Shown: positions 19,232 to 27,201 of the stretch, piece by piece
Position numbering within the stretch: position 1 is the first letter of the stretch
How the letters are laid out: each line of letters begins with the position of its first letter
DNA from: Betaproteobacteria bacterium HGW-Betaproteobacteria-3
Lineage (GTDB): Bacteria > Pseudomonadota > Gammaproteobacteria > Burkholderiales > Burkholderiaceae_C
NCBI GenBank assembly: GCA_002842205.1
Contig: PHCI01000017.1
Location: 1-64,000 of the forward strand
Length of the DNA stretch: 64,000 nt
Direction of reading: 5' to 3'
The notes under the pieces: model-generated
Database searches by the model: none
Told to the model about the DNA's origin: nothing
The model's input: only the letters and a program-made list of their open reading frames with translations
Position numbers and translations under genes: made by a program

Positions 19232-20075
19232 GGTGGCCATCGGCCAGCGCCTCGCGCACCGCGTGCGCCACGTCGATGAACGCCTGCGTGTCGCGCAGGC
19301 CCAGGTGCCGCGCGTCGGGCAGTGGCGAATCAATCACCTTGACGATGCGCCCCGGCCGCGGCGACATGACCACGATGCGGGTGGACAGGTACACCGCCTC
19401 GGCGATCGAGTGCGTGACAAACACCACCGTGCGGCGCTCGCGCTGCCACAGCTGCTGCAACTGCTCGTTGAGGCGGTCGCGGGTGATCTCGTCGAGCGCG
19501 CCAAAGGGCTCGTCCATCATCAGGATGCGCGGCTCAAAGGCCAGCGCGCGCGCGATCGACACGCGCTGCTGCATGCCGCCCGACAACTGCCACGGGTATT
19601 TGCTCTCGAACCCCGCCAGGCCCACGCGCGCCAGGTGCTCCATGGCGATGGCCCGGCCCTCGGCACGGCTGCGGCCCTGGATCTGCAGCGGCAGCATCAC
19701 GTTGGCCAGCACATTGCGCCACGGAAACAGCGCTGGCGCCTGAAACACATAACCGTAGGCGCGGGCCAGCCGGGCCGCCTGCGGGCTCACGCCGTTGACC
19801 TGCACCGTGCCGGCGCTGATGGGCTCCAGGTCGGCAATCACGCGCAGCAGCGTGGTCTTGCCGCAGCCCGACGGGCCGATGAGCGCGACGAACTCGCCCT
19901 CTTCGATGCGCAGGTCGATGTTGCTCAGCGCGTGCACCGGCGCGTCGGCCGAGGGGTAAATCACGCTGGCGTTGTGCACCGCCACCGCAGGCTGCCGCAC
20001 AGCGGATGGCGGGGCGGTTTTGGCGTCTTCGTCGAGGGCGGCGGACGGGGGGCTGGGGGTGGAATCTGCAGGCAT
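19224..20075 (-). CDS. ABC transporter ATP-binding protein (SsuB/TauB-like)
   Basis: A 283-residue ATPase of the nitrate/sulfonate/taurine type. Walker A is GPSGCGKTT, the Q-loop FQAPALFPWRNV, the signature LSGGMQQR, Walker B ILMMDEPFGALD, and the switch histidine is in FVTHSIAEAVYL. It powers uptake through the two permeases. It is the first gene of the operon. The RutR-like operator ends 10 bases before its ATG, and no clear SD is present, so the operator sits at or over the transcription start. Confidence 0.93.
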   Translation of the reverse strand: MPADSTPSPPSAALDEDAKTAPPSAVRQPAVAVHNASVIYPSADAPVHALSNIDLRIEEGEFVALIGPSGCGKTTLLRVIADLEPISAGTVQVNGVSPQAARLARAYGYVFQAPALFPWRNVLANVMLPLQIQGRSRAEGRAIAMEHLARVGLAGFESKYPWQLSGGMQQRVSIARALAFEPRILMMDEPFGALDEITRDRLNEQLQQLWQRERRTVVFVTHSIAEAVYLSTRIVVMSPRPGRIVKVIDSPLPDARHLGLRDTQAFIDVAHAVREALADGHHD

Positions 20076-20085
20076 GCGCTAAAAG

Positions 20086-20101
20086 CTAACCAATTGGTCA
20101 A
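20086..20101 (-). promoter_or_regulatory. RutR-like operator in front of the importer operon
   Basis: On the minus strand TTGACCAATTGGTTAG: the left half of the RutR consensus is perfect and the right half matches 5 of 7. A -10-like TAGAAT (20105-20110, minus strand) lies immediately upstream, so binding would block transcription start. It is the second such site in this cluster (see 8078-8093). Confidence 0.75.
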
Positions 20102-20363
20102 TTTATTCTAGGGGCGCAAGCGAGTTTCGTGCCTGAGAATTTCCGCGCCTCAGGATATACCCTGCCCCGGAATAACCCGCGGCGGGGTGGCGTGCGTCGG
20201 CCGGCGACACAGACAGTGGGCTCATGGGCCGGCTCGACCGGGCCGGTTTCAAGCCGTTGGCGCCGCCCGCCGCAGGGGCGCCTCAACCCATCGGCCGCAA
20301 CCACCGCGATAATTGGCGCCTCCTTGCCACCCACCCACGCCCGCGCCCGCGCGCTGCCCCACC

Positions 20364-20786
20364 ATGCGCCTCTGGAAACAACCCATCTCCGTCGAAACCC
20401 TGACCGCCATCCACGTGGACACCGCCGTGCAGCACCTGGGCCTGGAGTTTGTGGAGGTGGGCGACGACTTCATCCGGGGCCGCGTGCCGGTGGACCTCCG
20501 CACCCGCCAGCCCTACGGCCTGCTGCACGGCGGCGTGAGCGTGGTGCTGGCCGAAACGCTGGGCTCGTGCGGCGCGGCGTTTGCCTGCCCACCGGGCCAC
20601 CGCGCGGTGGGCCTGGACATCAACGCCAACCATCTGAAGGGCGCCACGCAGGGCTGGGTCACCGGCATCGCCCGGCCGGTGCACATCGGCCGCACCACGC
20701 AGGTGTGGCAGATCGACCTGACCAACGACGCCGGCGAGCTGACCTGCGTGTCGCGCATCACGATGGCGGTGCTGGCACCAAAATAA
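20364..20786 (+). CDS. Hotdog-fold thioesterase (PaaI/MenI/EntH type)
   Basis: A 140-residue hotdog-fold protein. LLHGGVSVVLAETLGSCGAA is the conserved helix with HGG and the catalytic glutamate of the PaaI/YdiI/EntH acyl-CoA thioesterases, and VGLDINANHLKGATQGW gives the paired strands. Substrates in this group include hydroxynaphthoyl-CoA and aryl- or acyl-CoA. The start at 20364 fits the family; no strong SD is seen. The 262-base gap to the divergent importer operon also holds CCTGAG-N11-CTCAGG (20132-20154), of unknown role. Confidence 0.85.
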   Translation: MRLWKQPISVETLTAIHVDTAVQHLGLEFVEVGDDFIRGRVPVDLRTRQPYGLLHGGVSVVLAETLGSCGAAFACPPGHRAVGLDINANHLKGATQGWVTGIARPVHIGRTTQVWQIDLTNDAGELTCVSRITMAVLAPK

Positions 20787-20789
20787 TGG

Positions 20790-20835
20790 TCAAATTGGCA
20801 TTTAGCCCCCGTCAAATGGTCATAGTTTGCTATTA
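20790..20835 (-). repeat. Interspersed element A, copy 4
   Basis: Minus-strand copy: ATAGCAAACTATGACC, TTTGACGGGGGCTAAATGCC, AATTTG. It starts right after the thioesterase stop codon. Confidence 0.88.
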
Positions 20836-20929
20836 CTAGCATATCAATATGCCTCGCACTTCAGAGTGCCGACCCCTGCACCGCGGCGCACCTCTGTGAT
20901 GCGGAGCCGTGTTCGATGGCATGGGAATT

Positions 20930-20964
20930 CCGTTCGGGCTGAGTCGGCCGAAGCCCTTTGACGG
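20930..20964. repeat. Decayed REP-like palindrome
   Basis: CCGTTCGGGCTGAGTCGGCC then GAAGCCCTTTGACGG resembles half of the REP-like palindrome seen intact at 2297-2346, with several changes. It runs directly into the T-rich tandem repeat that follows. Confidence 0.5.
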
Positions 20965-21020
20965 CTTTTTTTGATCGCTTTTTTGACCGCCTTTTTTGGA
21001 TCGCCTTTTTTTGACCGCCC
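20962..21020 (+). repeat. T-tract tandem repeat before the J-domain gene
   Basis: Four degenerate 13-15 base units of the form CTTTTTT(T)-GA(T/C)CGC lie in a row, ending 13 bases before the ATG at 21034. Runs of six or seven T alternate with GATCGC or GACCGC. In this GC-rich region the composition stands out. Confidence 0.7.
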
Positions 21021-21033
21021 CGCCTTTCCCGCC

Positions 21034-22218
21034 ATGAAACCCCAACCCGACCTGTTTGCCCAAACCCTGCCCACCGCGCAGGATTTGCTGGCGCTGCCCG
21101 CGGCCGAGGCGCTGAAGATTCGCGACGTCAAACTCACGCCCGCGCAGGCTCGCTTCAACCGGCTGCTGGCGCGGGTGGACGGCCTGGCGCAGCGGCTGGC
21201 CGCCACCCGCGCCAGCGCCGACGCCTTGCGCCCCGCCCACATGGCCGCGCTGGCCGCCCTGCAGGCGCAGCACCTGGCCCTGGTGCGGCAGATGGTGGTG
21301 GAACTGCACGCGCGCCTGCAGCGCAAGGCCGCGCTGACCGCCGCGCAAAAGCGCATGGCCGCCGAGATGCTGTGCACCCTGAGCGCGCCGCTGGCCGCCA
21401 AGGGCGACGCCGAGATGGCGGCGCTGCACGACCAGTACAGCCCGCAAAGCCTGCTCGCCAAGCAGCAGGCCGACGCCGCCGAGATGCACGCCATGCTGGA
21501 AGACATGCTGGGCCAGCCGCTGCAAGGCAAGGCCGACGCCGACGACCCCGACGCGCTGCTGCGCGAGGCCCTGCGGCAAATGGAAGAAAAATCAGCCGCC
21601 GCCAGGGAAAAGCGCGAAGCCCGCAAGGCCCGGCGCCCCAAGTCGGCCCGCCAGCAGCAGGCCGAGCAAACCCAGCACGACGCGCAAACCGCGCTGCGCA
21701 CCGTGTTCCGCCAACTGGCCAGCGCCCTGCACCCCGACCGCGAGCAAGACCCGGCCGAGCGCCAGCGCAAGACCGCGCTCATGAGCGAGGCCAACGCCGC
21801 CTACGCCGCGCGCGACCTGACCACGCTGCTGCGCCTGCAATTGCAACTGGCCAGCACCGACCCTGAAGCCGTGCTGCGCCTGGCCGACGACAAGATCAAC
21901 GCGCTGGCGGTGGTGCTGAAAGACCAGGTGAGCGCGCTGGAACGCGATCTTGAGCACTTGCAACAGCAGGTGTGCCAGGAGTTTGAGCTGCCGCCCCACG
22001 CCGCCAACTTTGCCAGCGCCGAGCACCTGGCGCGCTACCTGGTGCAGGCCCGCGAGGAGCGTGAAGAAGACCTGGCGCTCATGACGACCGACCTGCAGCG
22101 CGTGCAGGACGACGCCGAGTTCAAGCGCTGGCTCAAGGAGCAAAAGGCGCTGTCGCAGCTGGAACAGTTGCCCGACTTGATGGCGGAGCTGGTGCGCGGC
22201 GCCCCGCGGCGGCGTTAG
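21034..22218 (+). CDS. J-domain-containing protein, coiled-coil rich, function unknown
   Basis: A 394-residue, alanine-rich, largely alpha-helical protein. A DnaJ-like J domain is placed in the middle rather than at the N-terminus: LRTVFRQLASALHPDRE holds the essential HPD tripeptide (near residue 230), followed by SEANAAYAARDLTTLLRLQ, the helix IV region. The N-terminal part predicts long helices, with basic EKREARKARRPKSARQQQ before the J domain. There are no zinc fingers or Gly/Phe region, so it is not DnaJ/CbpA but probably a specialised co-chaperone that recruits Hsp70 to an unknown client. Confidence 0.75.
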   Translation: MKPQPDLFAQTLPTAQDLLALPAAEALKIRDVKLTPAQARFNRLLARVDGLAQRLAATRASADALRPAHMAALAALQAQHLALVRQMVVELHARLQRKAALTAAQKRMAAEMLCTLSAPLAAKGDAEMAALHDQYSPQSLLAKQQADAAEMHAMLEDMLGQPLQGKADADDPDALLREALRQMEEKSAAAREKREARKARRPKSARQQQAEQTQHDAQTALRTVFRQLASALHPDREQDPAERQRKTALMSEANAAYAARDLTTLLRLQLQLASTDPEAVLRLADDKINALAVVLKDQVSALERDLEHLQQQVCQEFELPPHAANFASAEHLARYLVQAREEREEDLALMTTDLQRVQDDAEFKRWLKEQKALSQLEQLPDLMAELVRGAPRRR

Positions 22219-22251
22219 GGCGCGCGCCTTGCATGGCCCGCAGATTTAAAG

Positions 22252-22300
22252 ACAAATTGGCCTTTAGTCCCCGTCAAATATTGATAGTTTGCTTCTTTTA
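22252..22300 (-). repeat. Interspersed element A, copy 5
   Basis: Minus-strand copy with an altered head (GAAGCAAACTATCAAT), then ATTTGACGGGGACTAAAGGCC and AATTTG. It lies between the converging J-domain and adenosyltransferase genes. Confidence 0.82.
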
Positions 22301-22347
22301 ATGCAGCAAAACGGGGGTGGGCCGGCGCTGGCCTGGGGGGCCTCTGC

Positions 22348-22929
22348 TCAGTCGGCGGCGTCGTTGCGCGCCAGCCGCTCGCTCTTCCAGTACACGTCGT
22401 CGCCCACGCTGCCGTCGCTGCGGTGGCGGTTCAGCACGCGGGCCAGCACGAACATCAGGTCCGACAGCCGGTTCAGGTACTGCTGCGGCGCGGGTTGGAG
22501 CGCATCTGCGTGGCCCAGCGCCACCACGGCGCGCTCGGCGCGGCGGGCCACGGTGCGGCACACATGCGCCAGCGCGGCCGCGCGCGTGCCCGCGGGCAGG
22601 ATGAACTCCTGCAGTTTGGGCAAGGCGGCGTTGTGCTGCGCCAGCGCCTCGTCCAGCGCCAGCACGGCCTCGGGCTTGAGCAGCGTAAAGCCGGGGATGG
22701 ACAGCTCGCCGCCCAGATTGAACAGCTGGTGCTGGATTTCAACCAGCAGCGCGCGCACCCCGGGCGGCATGTCCTCGCACAGCAGCACGCCGATGCCGGA
22801 GTTGAGCTCGTCCACGTCGCCCATGGCGTGCACGCGCAGGTGGTCTTTGGGCACGCGCGTGTTGTCGCCCAGGCCGGTGGTGCCGTTGTCGCCGGTGCGC
22901 GTGGCGATTTGTGTGAGTCGTTGTCCCAT
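22348..22929 (-). CDS. Corrinoid (cob(I)alamin) adenosyltransferase, PduO type
   Basis: A 193-residue ATP:cob(I)alamin adenosyltransferase of the PduO/MMAB family. TRTGDNGTTGLGDNTRVPKD is the N-terminal ATP-binding signature, RTVARRAERAVVAL the conserved arginine/glutamate helix, and LNRLSDLMFVLARVLNR the C-terminal signature. It makes adenosylcobalamin for enzymes such as methylmalonyl-CoA mutase. The gene stands alone. The 186-base gap to the EF-hand gene holds no visible B12-box motif, so no cobalamin riboswitch is called. Confidence 0.95.
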   Translation of the reverse strand: MGQRLTQIATRTGDNGTTGLGDNTRVPKDHLRVHAMGDVDELNSGIGVLLCEDMPPGVRALLVEIQHQLFNLGGELSIPGFTLLKPEAVLALDEALAQHNAALPKLQEFILPAGTRAAALAHVCRTVARRAERAVVALGHADALQPAPQQYLNRLSDLMFVLARVLNRHRSDGSVGDDVYWKSERLARNDAAD

Positions 22930-23115
22930 GCAAGTCCTAACCCTGTGTGTGAATGGTGACGGTATTTTCCGCCATTGGCGCGGCCGTTACGCGGCGAAGG
23001 GAAATGTGTCTGAGGCAAGCAGCATGTGAGCGAGGCAACACCCGGCAATAACGCTGGCCTTGCATCGGGTTGCGGGTTGCAATAGCGCTTCCTTCAACTT
23101 CCCCGGAGTGTTTAC

Positions 23116-23451
23116 ATGCAAGCCAAATCCCCGTCGTCGCATCGCCGCGTGATTGCCAACTTTGAAACCTGCAGCGTGGCGCTGATCACCGCGTTCGTGA
23201 TCGGCACCGCACCTTTCGCCCGCGCGCAGGGCACCACCCCGGCCGCCCCGTCCACCCCGTCCACGCAGAGCAGCTCCAGCGATGCGGAATCGTCCGCGGC
23301 CTTTGCACGCGCCGACAAAAACAAGGACGGCAAGCTCAGCCCCGAAGAAGCGCAGACGCTGCCCGCCGTGGCCCAGCGTTTTGAGCAGATCGACACGGAC
23401 GGCGACAAGTTCATCTCGCGCGCCGAGTTCGACAAGGCCGTGAAGCCATAA
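23116..23451 (+). CDS. Secreted EF-hand calcium-binding protein
   Basis: A 111-residue protein with an N-terminal hydrophobic export segment (VALITAFVIGTAPFARA) and two EF-hand loops near the C-terminus: DKNKDGKLSPEE and DTDGDKFISRAE, each with the 1-3-5-12 acidic pattern. A Ser/Thr/Pro linker (TPAAPSTPSTQSSSSDAES) separates them from the membrane. It probably binds calcium in the periplasm; its partner is unknown. A strong terminator follows. Confidence 0.85.
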   Translation: MQAKSPSSHRRVIANFETCSVALITAFVIGTAPFARAQGTTPAAPSTPSTQSSSSDAESSAAFARADKNKDGKLSPEEAQTLPAVAQRFEQIDTDGDKFISRAEFDKAVKP

Positions 23452-23509
23452 GCCAACGAGAGGAGAACCCCCGCGGCCCCATCCCTGGCCGCGATGGCCG
23501 TCCAGGCCC

Positions 23510-23547
23510 GCCCGCCGCGCCCTCCCCGGGGTGCGGCGGGCTTTTTT
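23510..23547 (+). terminator. Rho-independent terminator after the EF-hand gene
   Basis: Stem GCCCGCCGC / GCGGCGGGC (23510-23518, 23533-23541) followed by TTTTTT. It separates the EF-hand gene from the flavoprotein gene. Confidence 0.85.
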
Positions 23548-23624
23548 GTGCGGGCGGGCCCAGGCGGCAGCGCAGGCTTCTAGAATGGGTCTTTCCGAGC
23601 ACCCACCCGGCCAGGAGACAACGC

Positions 23625-25049
23625 ATGAACGCCCCCACCGCCCTCACCCACCTCGTGCCCGAAGTCCACCAGCGGGCCGTGCCGCAGGCGCTGCTCGACG
23701 CGCTCAAGGCCCGCTTTGGCGCGCAGTGCTCGACCGCGCTGGCCGTGCGCGAGCAGCATGGCCGCGACGAATCGTCGTTTGAGGCCCCGCCCCCCGCGGC
23801 CGTGGTGTTTGCCCAGAGCACACAAGACGTGGCCGATGCCGTGAAGCTGGCCGGGCCCTACAGCGTGCCGGTCATTCCGTTTGGCGTGGGCTCGTCGCTC
23901 GAAGGCCATCTGCTGGCCGTGCAGGGCGGCATCAGCATCGACGTGAGCCGCATGAACAAGGTGCTGGCCATTCACGCCGAAGACCTGACCGTGACCGTGC
24001 AGCCGGGCGTGACGCGCAAGCAGCTCAATGAAGAGATCAAGTCCACCGGCCTGTTCTTCCCGATCGATCCGGGCGCCGACGCCTCCATTGGCGGCATGGC
24101 CGCCACCCGCGCCAGCGGCACCAACGCCGTGCGCTACGGCACCATGCGCGAGAACGTGCTGGCGCTGGAGGTGGTGACGGCCAGTGGCGAGGTGATCCGC
24201 ACCGGCACCCGCGCCAAGAAAAGCAGCGCGGGCTACGACCTCACCCGCCTGATGGTGGGCAGCGAGGGCACGCTGGGCGTGATCACCGAAGTCACGCTGC
24301 GCCTGTACCCGCTGCCCGAGGCGGTGTCGGCGGCGATCTGCTCGTTTCCGAGCATCGAGGCCGCCGTGCGCACCACCATCCAGGTGATTCAGTTGGGCGT
24401 GCCGATCGCCCGGGTGGAGCTGATCGACGTGAACACCGTGCGCATGGTCAACGCCTACGCCAAACTCGGATTGCGCGAAGAGCCGCTGCTGCTGATGGAA
24501 TTCCACGGCTCGCCCGCCGGTGTCAAGGAGCAGGCCGAAACCGTGCAGGACATCGCCAGCGAGTTCGGCGGCAACGCGTTTGAATGGGCCACCACGCCCG
24601 AAGAGCGCACGCGCCTGTGGACGGCGCGGCACAACGCCTACTTTGCCGCCATCCAGAGCCGCCCCGGCTGCCGCGCCATCAGCACCGACACCTGCGTGCC
24701 CATCAGCCGCCTGGCCGACTGCCTGCTCGACTCGGTGGCCGAGGCCGACGCCAGCGGCATCCCGTACTTTCTGGTCGGCCACGTGGGCGACGGCAACTTC
24801 CACTTCGGCTACCTGCTCGACCCCAACGACCCGAAGGAACGCGAAGTGGCCGAAGCCCTGAACCACAAGCTGGTCAGCCGCGCGCTGGCCCTGGAAGGCA
24901 CCTGCACCGGCGAGCACGGCGTGGGCCTGCACAAGATGGACTTCCTCGTCACCGAGACCGGCGCCGGCGCGGTCGACCTGATGCGCACCATCAAGCGCGC
25001 GCTCGACCCGCAGAACATCATGAACCCGGGAAAGATTTTCAGCCTCTGA
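23625..25049 (+). CDS. FAD-binding oxidoreductase, D-lactate dehydrogenase (cytochrome)/GlcD-like
   Basis: A 474-residue VAO-family flavoprotein. The FAD-binding PCMH domain has VPVIPFGVGSSLEGH and VQPGVTRKQLNEEIK, with DPGADASIGGMAATRASGTN and LMVGSEGTLGVITE as the ribityl/adenine-binding loops. The C-terminal cap ends in GHVGDGNFHFGY and TGEHGVGLHKMDFL, where the histidines bind the alpha-hydroxy acid, then NPGKIF. Family members oxidise D-lactate, glycolate or D-2-hydroxyglutarate and feed electrons to cytochromes or quinones; D-lactate is the best guess. It stands alone after a terminator. Confidence 0.9.
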   Translation: MNAPTALTHLVPEVHQRAVPQALLDALKARFGAQCSTALAVREQHGRDESSFEAPPPAAVVFAQSTQDVADAVKLAGPYSVPVIPFGVGSSLEGHLLAVQGGISIDVSRMNKVLAIHAEDLTVTVQPGVTRKQLNEEIKSTGLFFPIDPGADASIGGMAATRASGTNAVRYGTMRENVLALEVVTASGEVIRTGTRAKKSSAGYDLTRLMVGSEGTLGVITEVTLRLYPLPEAVSAAICSFPSIEAAVRTTIQVIQLGVPIARVELIDVNTVRMVNAYAKLGLREEPLLLMEFHGSPAGVKEQAETVQDIASEFGGNAFEWATTPEERTRLWTARHNAYFAAIQSRPGCRAISTDTCVPISRLADCLLDSVAEADASGIPYFLVGHVGDGNFHFGYLLDPNDPKEREVAEALNHKLVSRALALEGTCTGEHGVGLHKMDFLVTETGAGAVDLMRTIKRALDPQNIMNPGKIFSL

Positions 25050-25082
25050 GGCCGGTTTCCTGCAAGCCCGGCGCGCGGCCCC

Positions 25083-27077
25083 TCAGCCTGGCGCGGACGC
25101 GCTTTGGCCCGCGGGTCGGACCCACCGGCTCAGCAGCAGCGAGCCCGTCACCAGCGCGAGGCTGGCCAGCAGCAACTGGACATGGTCAAGCCCCAGCAAC
25201 CCGCCGCCCGGCAGGGCCATGGTCAGGCCCGCGGCAAACAGCAGCAGACGGGACAGCCAGCCCGCCACGCCGCCCCCCAGCGGCCCGAAGCCGACCAGGT
25301 AGCCTTCAAAGGCCGAAGCGATCAGCAGGATGCCGATGAACGCCGTCACCACCACCATGGCAATTTCGCCGGGCGCCCCCCGCAGGATGAGCGCAGGGTT
25401 CAACACAAAGAAAAACGGCACGAAATACATGGTGCTGCCCAGCCGCATGGACTGCATGCCCACCTTCAGCGGCGGCGCACCGGCCAGCCCCGCGGCCACA
25501 AACGACGCCAGGGCCACTGGCGGGGTGATGAATGAAACCATGCCCCAATACATCATGAACAAATGCACGGCGACCGGGTCAAACCCCGCGGCCACCAGTG
25601 GCGGCGCCAGGACAATGGCCAGAAAGATGTAGCAGGCCGTGATGGTCATGCCCATGCCGAAGATGAAGCTGGTGACCGCCCCCATCACCAGCAGCACATA
25701 GACGTTGTTGCCGGCCAGGTAAACCAGGTCGTTCGCCAGCGTGCCGGCCAGCCCGGTCACGGACAGCGAGCCAATGACCAGCCCCACCCCGGCGAGCAGG
25801 GCCGCGAGTTCGGCCAGCGACCGGCTGACCCCCTCGACCAGCGCGCCCAGGCGCTTCCAGTTGAGCCGGTGACGGGGCCACACCTGATTGATGGCCAGCA
25901 GCAGGGCCGTGGCGTAAAACGGTGCCACCGCCTCCTGTTGCAGCACCAGCAGCATCCAGACCAGCAGCACGAAGACCAGGATGTACTGCCAGCCTTCGGC
26001 AAAGGTTCGGGCGATCGATGGCAACTCTTCGCGCGGCAGTCCGCGCAGCCCCTTGCGCGCGGCGTAGCCGTCGATCTGGACAAACAGCCCGAAGTAAAAC
26101 AGCAACGACGGGATCAGGGCTGCCATCACCACGCTGGCGTAGGGGATGCCAAGAAACGACGCCATCACAAACGCGGTCGCCCCCATGATGGGCGGCATCA
26201 GGACGCCCCCGGTCGAGGCACACGCTTCGACCCCGCCGGCATAGGCGGGCGAAAACCCGGTGCGCTTCATGGCCGGGATCGTCACCACCCCGGTGGTGAG
26301 GACGTTGGACACCACGCTGCCCGACACCGAGCCCATCAAGCCGCTGGCAAAAATGGAAACCTTGGCCGGGCCTCCGCGCACAACCCCAAACAGTGCGAAC
26401 GCGATGTTGTTGAAAAACTGGGCCGCTCCGGTGAACTGCAACACCGCACCAAACATGACAAACCCGATCACCAGCTCGCCAAACGCGCGGGTGGGGATGC
26501 CCAGCACGCTTTCGCTGCTGGTGAGGTGGTAGGCCGCCGTGGTGTTCAGTGGCTGCGGCAGGCCCGCGATGGGCCCCGGCATGTGGCCGGCAAAGACCGG
26601 GTACAGGGACACCAGCGCGACCACGACAAATACCGCGGTCCCGCCGGTGCGCCGCGTGGCCTCCAGCAGCAGCAGCCAGCCGATCGCCGCCACCCAGACC
26701 GCCGTGGCGGGCGCCATGAACTCCCAGGCCTCGGACAGGATGCGGTGCGCATTGAAGGCAAAGTAGCCGAACACGGCCAGGCTGCACAGGTACAGCACCG
26801 CGTCGTACCACGGCACCCCGTCTTGCCGTGCCCGCGGACTGGCCGGCAAAAACAGGAAAACCGTCCCCACCAGCAGGGCGCACAGCGAATAAAGGTAGGC
26901 GTTGTCGAGCAGGGTGTAGCCGACAAAGAAGCCCAGGTTCAGGATCTTGTTCAACGCCAGCAGCACCGCCGCCACCCCGGTGGCGATGATGACGCCGCGC
27001 CACAGCGGCGGCAAATGCCGTTGCCGGCTTTCGGGCGCAACCGGCGCCGCCACGGGAAGAGAAACAGGTGTTGACAC
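25083..27077 (-). CDS. TRAP transporter fused permease (4TM/12TM, TAXI type)
   Basis: A 664-residue polytopic membrane protein with about 17 hydrophobic segments: the small (DctQ-like) and large (DctM-like) TRAP subunits in one chain, as usual for TAXI systems. GLMGSVSGSVVSNVLTTGVV and ACASTGGVLMPPIMGATAFV are signature stretches of the large subunit. It is driven by a sodium or proton gradient with the binding protein encoded upstream. The start is a GTG at 27077. No SD is visible; a run of 11-bp tandem repeats lies 18 bases upstream, which is unusual. Confidence 0.92.
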   Translation of the reverse strand: MSTPVSLPVAAPVAPESRQRHLPPLWRGVIIATGVAAVLLALNKILNLGFFVGYTLLDNAYLYSLCALLVGTVFLFLPASPRARQDGVPWYDAVLYLCSLAVFGYFAFNAHRILSEAWEFMAPATAVWVAAIGWLLLLEATRRTGGTAVFVVVALVSLYPVFAGHMPGPIAGLPQPLNTTAAYHLTSSESVLGIPTRAFGELVIGFVMFGAVLQFTGAAQFFNNIAFALFGVVRGGPAKVSIFASGLMGSVSGSVVSNVLTTGVVTIPAMKRTGFSPAYAGGVEACASTGGVLMPPIMGATAFVMASFLGIPYASVVMAALIPSLLFYFGLFVQIDGYAARKGLRGLPREELPSIARTFAEGWQYILVFVLLVWMLLVLQQEAVAPFYATALLLAINQVWPRHRLNWKRLGALVEGVSRSLAELAALLAGVGLVIGSLSVTGLAGTLANDLVYLAGNNVYVLLVMGAVTSFIFGMGMTITACYIFLAIVLAPPLVAAGFDPVAVHLFMMYWGMVSFITPPVALASFVAAGLAGAPPLKVGMQSMRLGSTMYFVPFFFVLNPALILRGAPGEIAMVVVTAFIGILLIASAFEGYLVGFGPLGGGVAGWLSRLLLFAAGLTMALPGGGLLGLDHVQLLLASLALVTGSLLLSRWVRPAGQSASAPG

Positions 27078-27094
27078 GGCGGGGCCCGTCAGAA

Positions 27095-27160
27095 GGAACC
27101 GGAGAGGAACCGGAGAGGAACCGGAGAGGAACCGGAGAGGAACCGGAGAGGAACCGGATG
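27095..27160. repeat. 11-bp tandem repeat between TAXI and TRAP permease genes
   Basis: The unit GGAACCGGAGA occurs five times exactly, followed by a sixth partial unit (GGAACCGGATG). It occupies the gap between the binding-protein stop (27202) and the permease start (27077). On the coding strand it reads TCTCCGGTTCC. Copy-number change would alter the spacing before the permease gene. Confidence 0.92.
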
Positions 27161-27201
27161 AACCGGCGCAGCGTGCCGCGCCGGTCAGGAAATGGCGCGC
27201 G

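Noticed and set aside
22930-23115. Possible cobalamin riboswitch upstream of the corrinoid adenosyltransferase
   Set aside because: No B12-box-like GCCACTG sequence or large conserved fold could be seen, and the gap is short.
27095-27160. CRISPR-like array
   Set aside because: Units are 11 bases with no spacers; it is a simple tandem repeat, and no cas genes are present.
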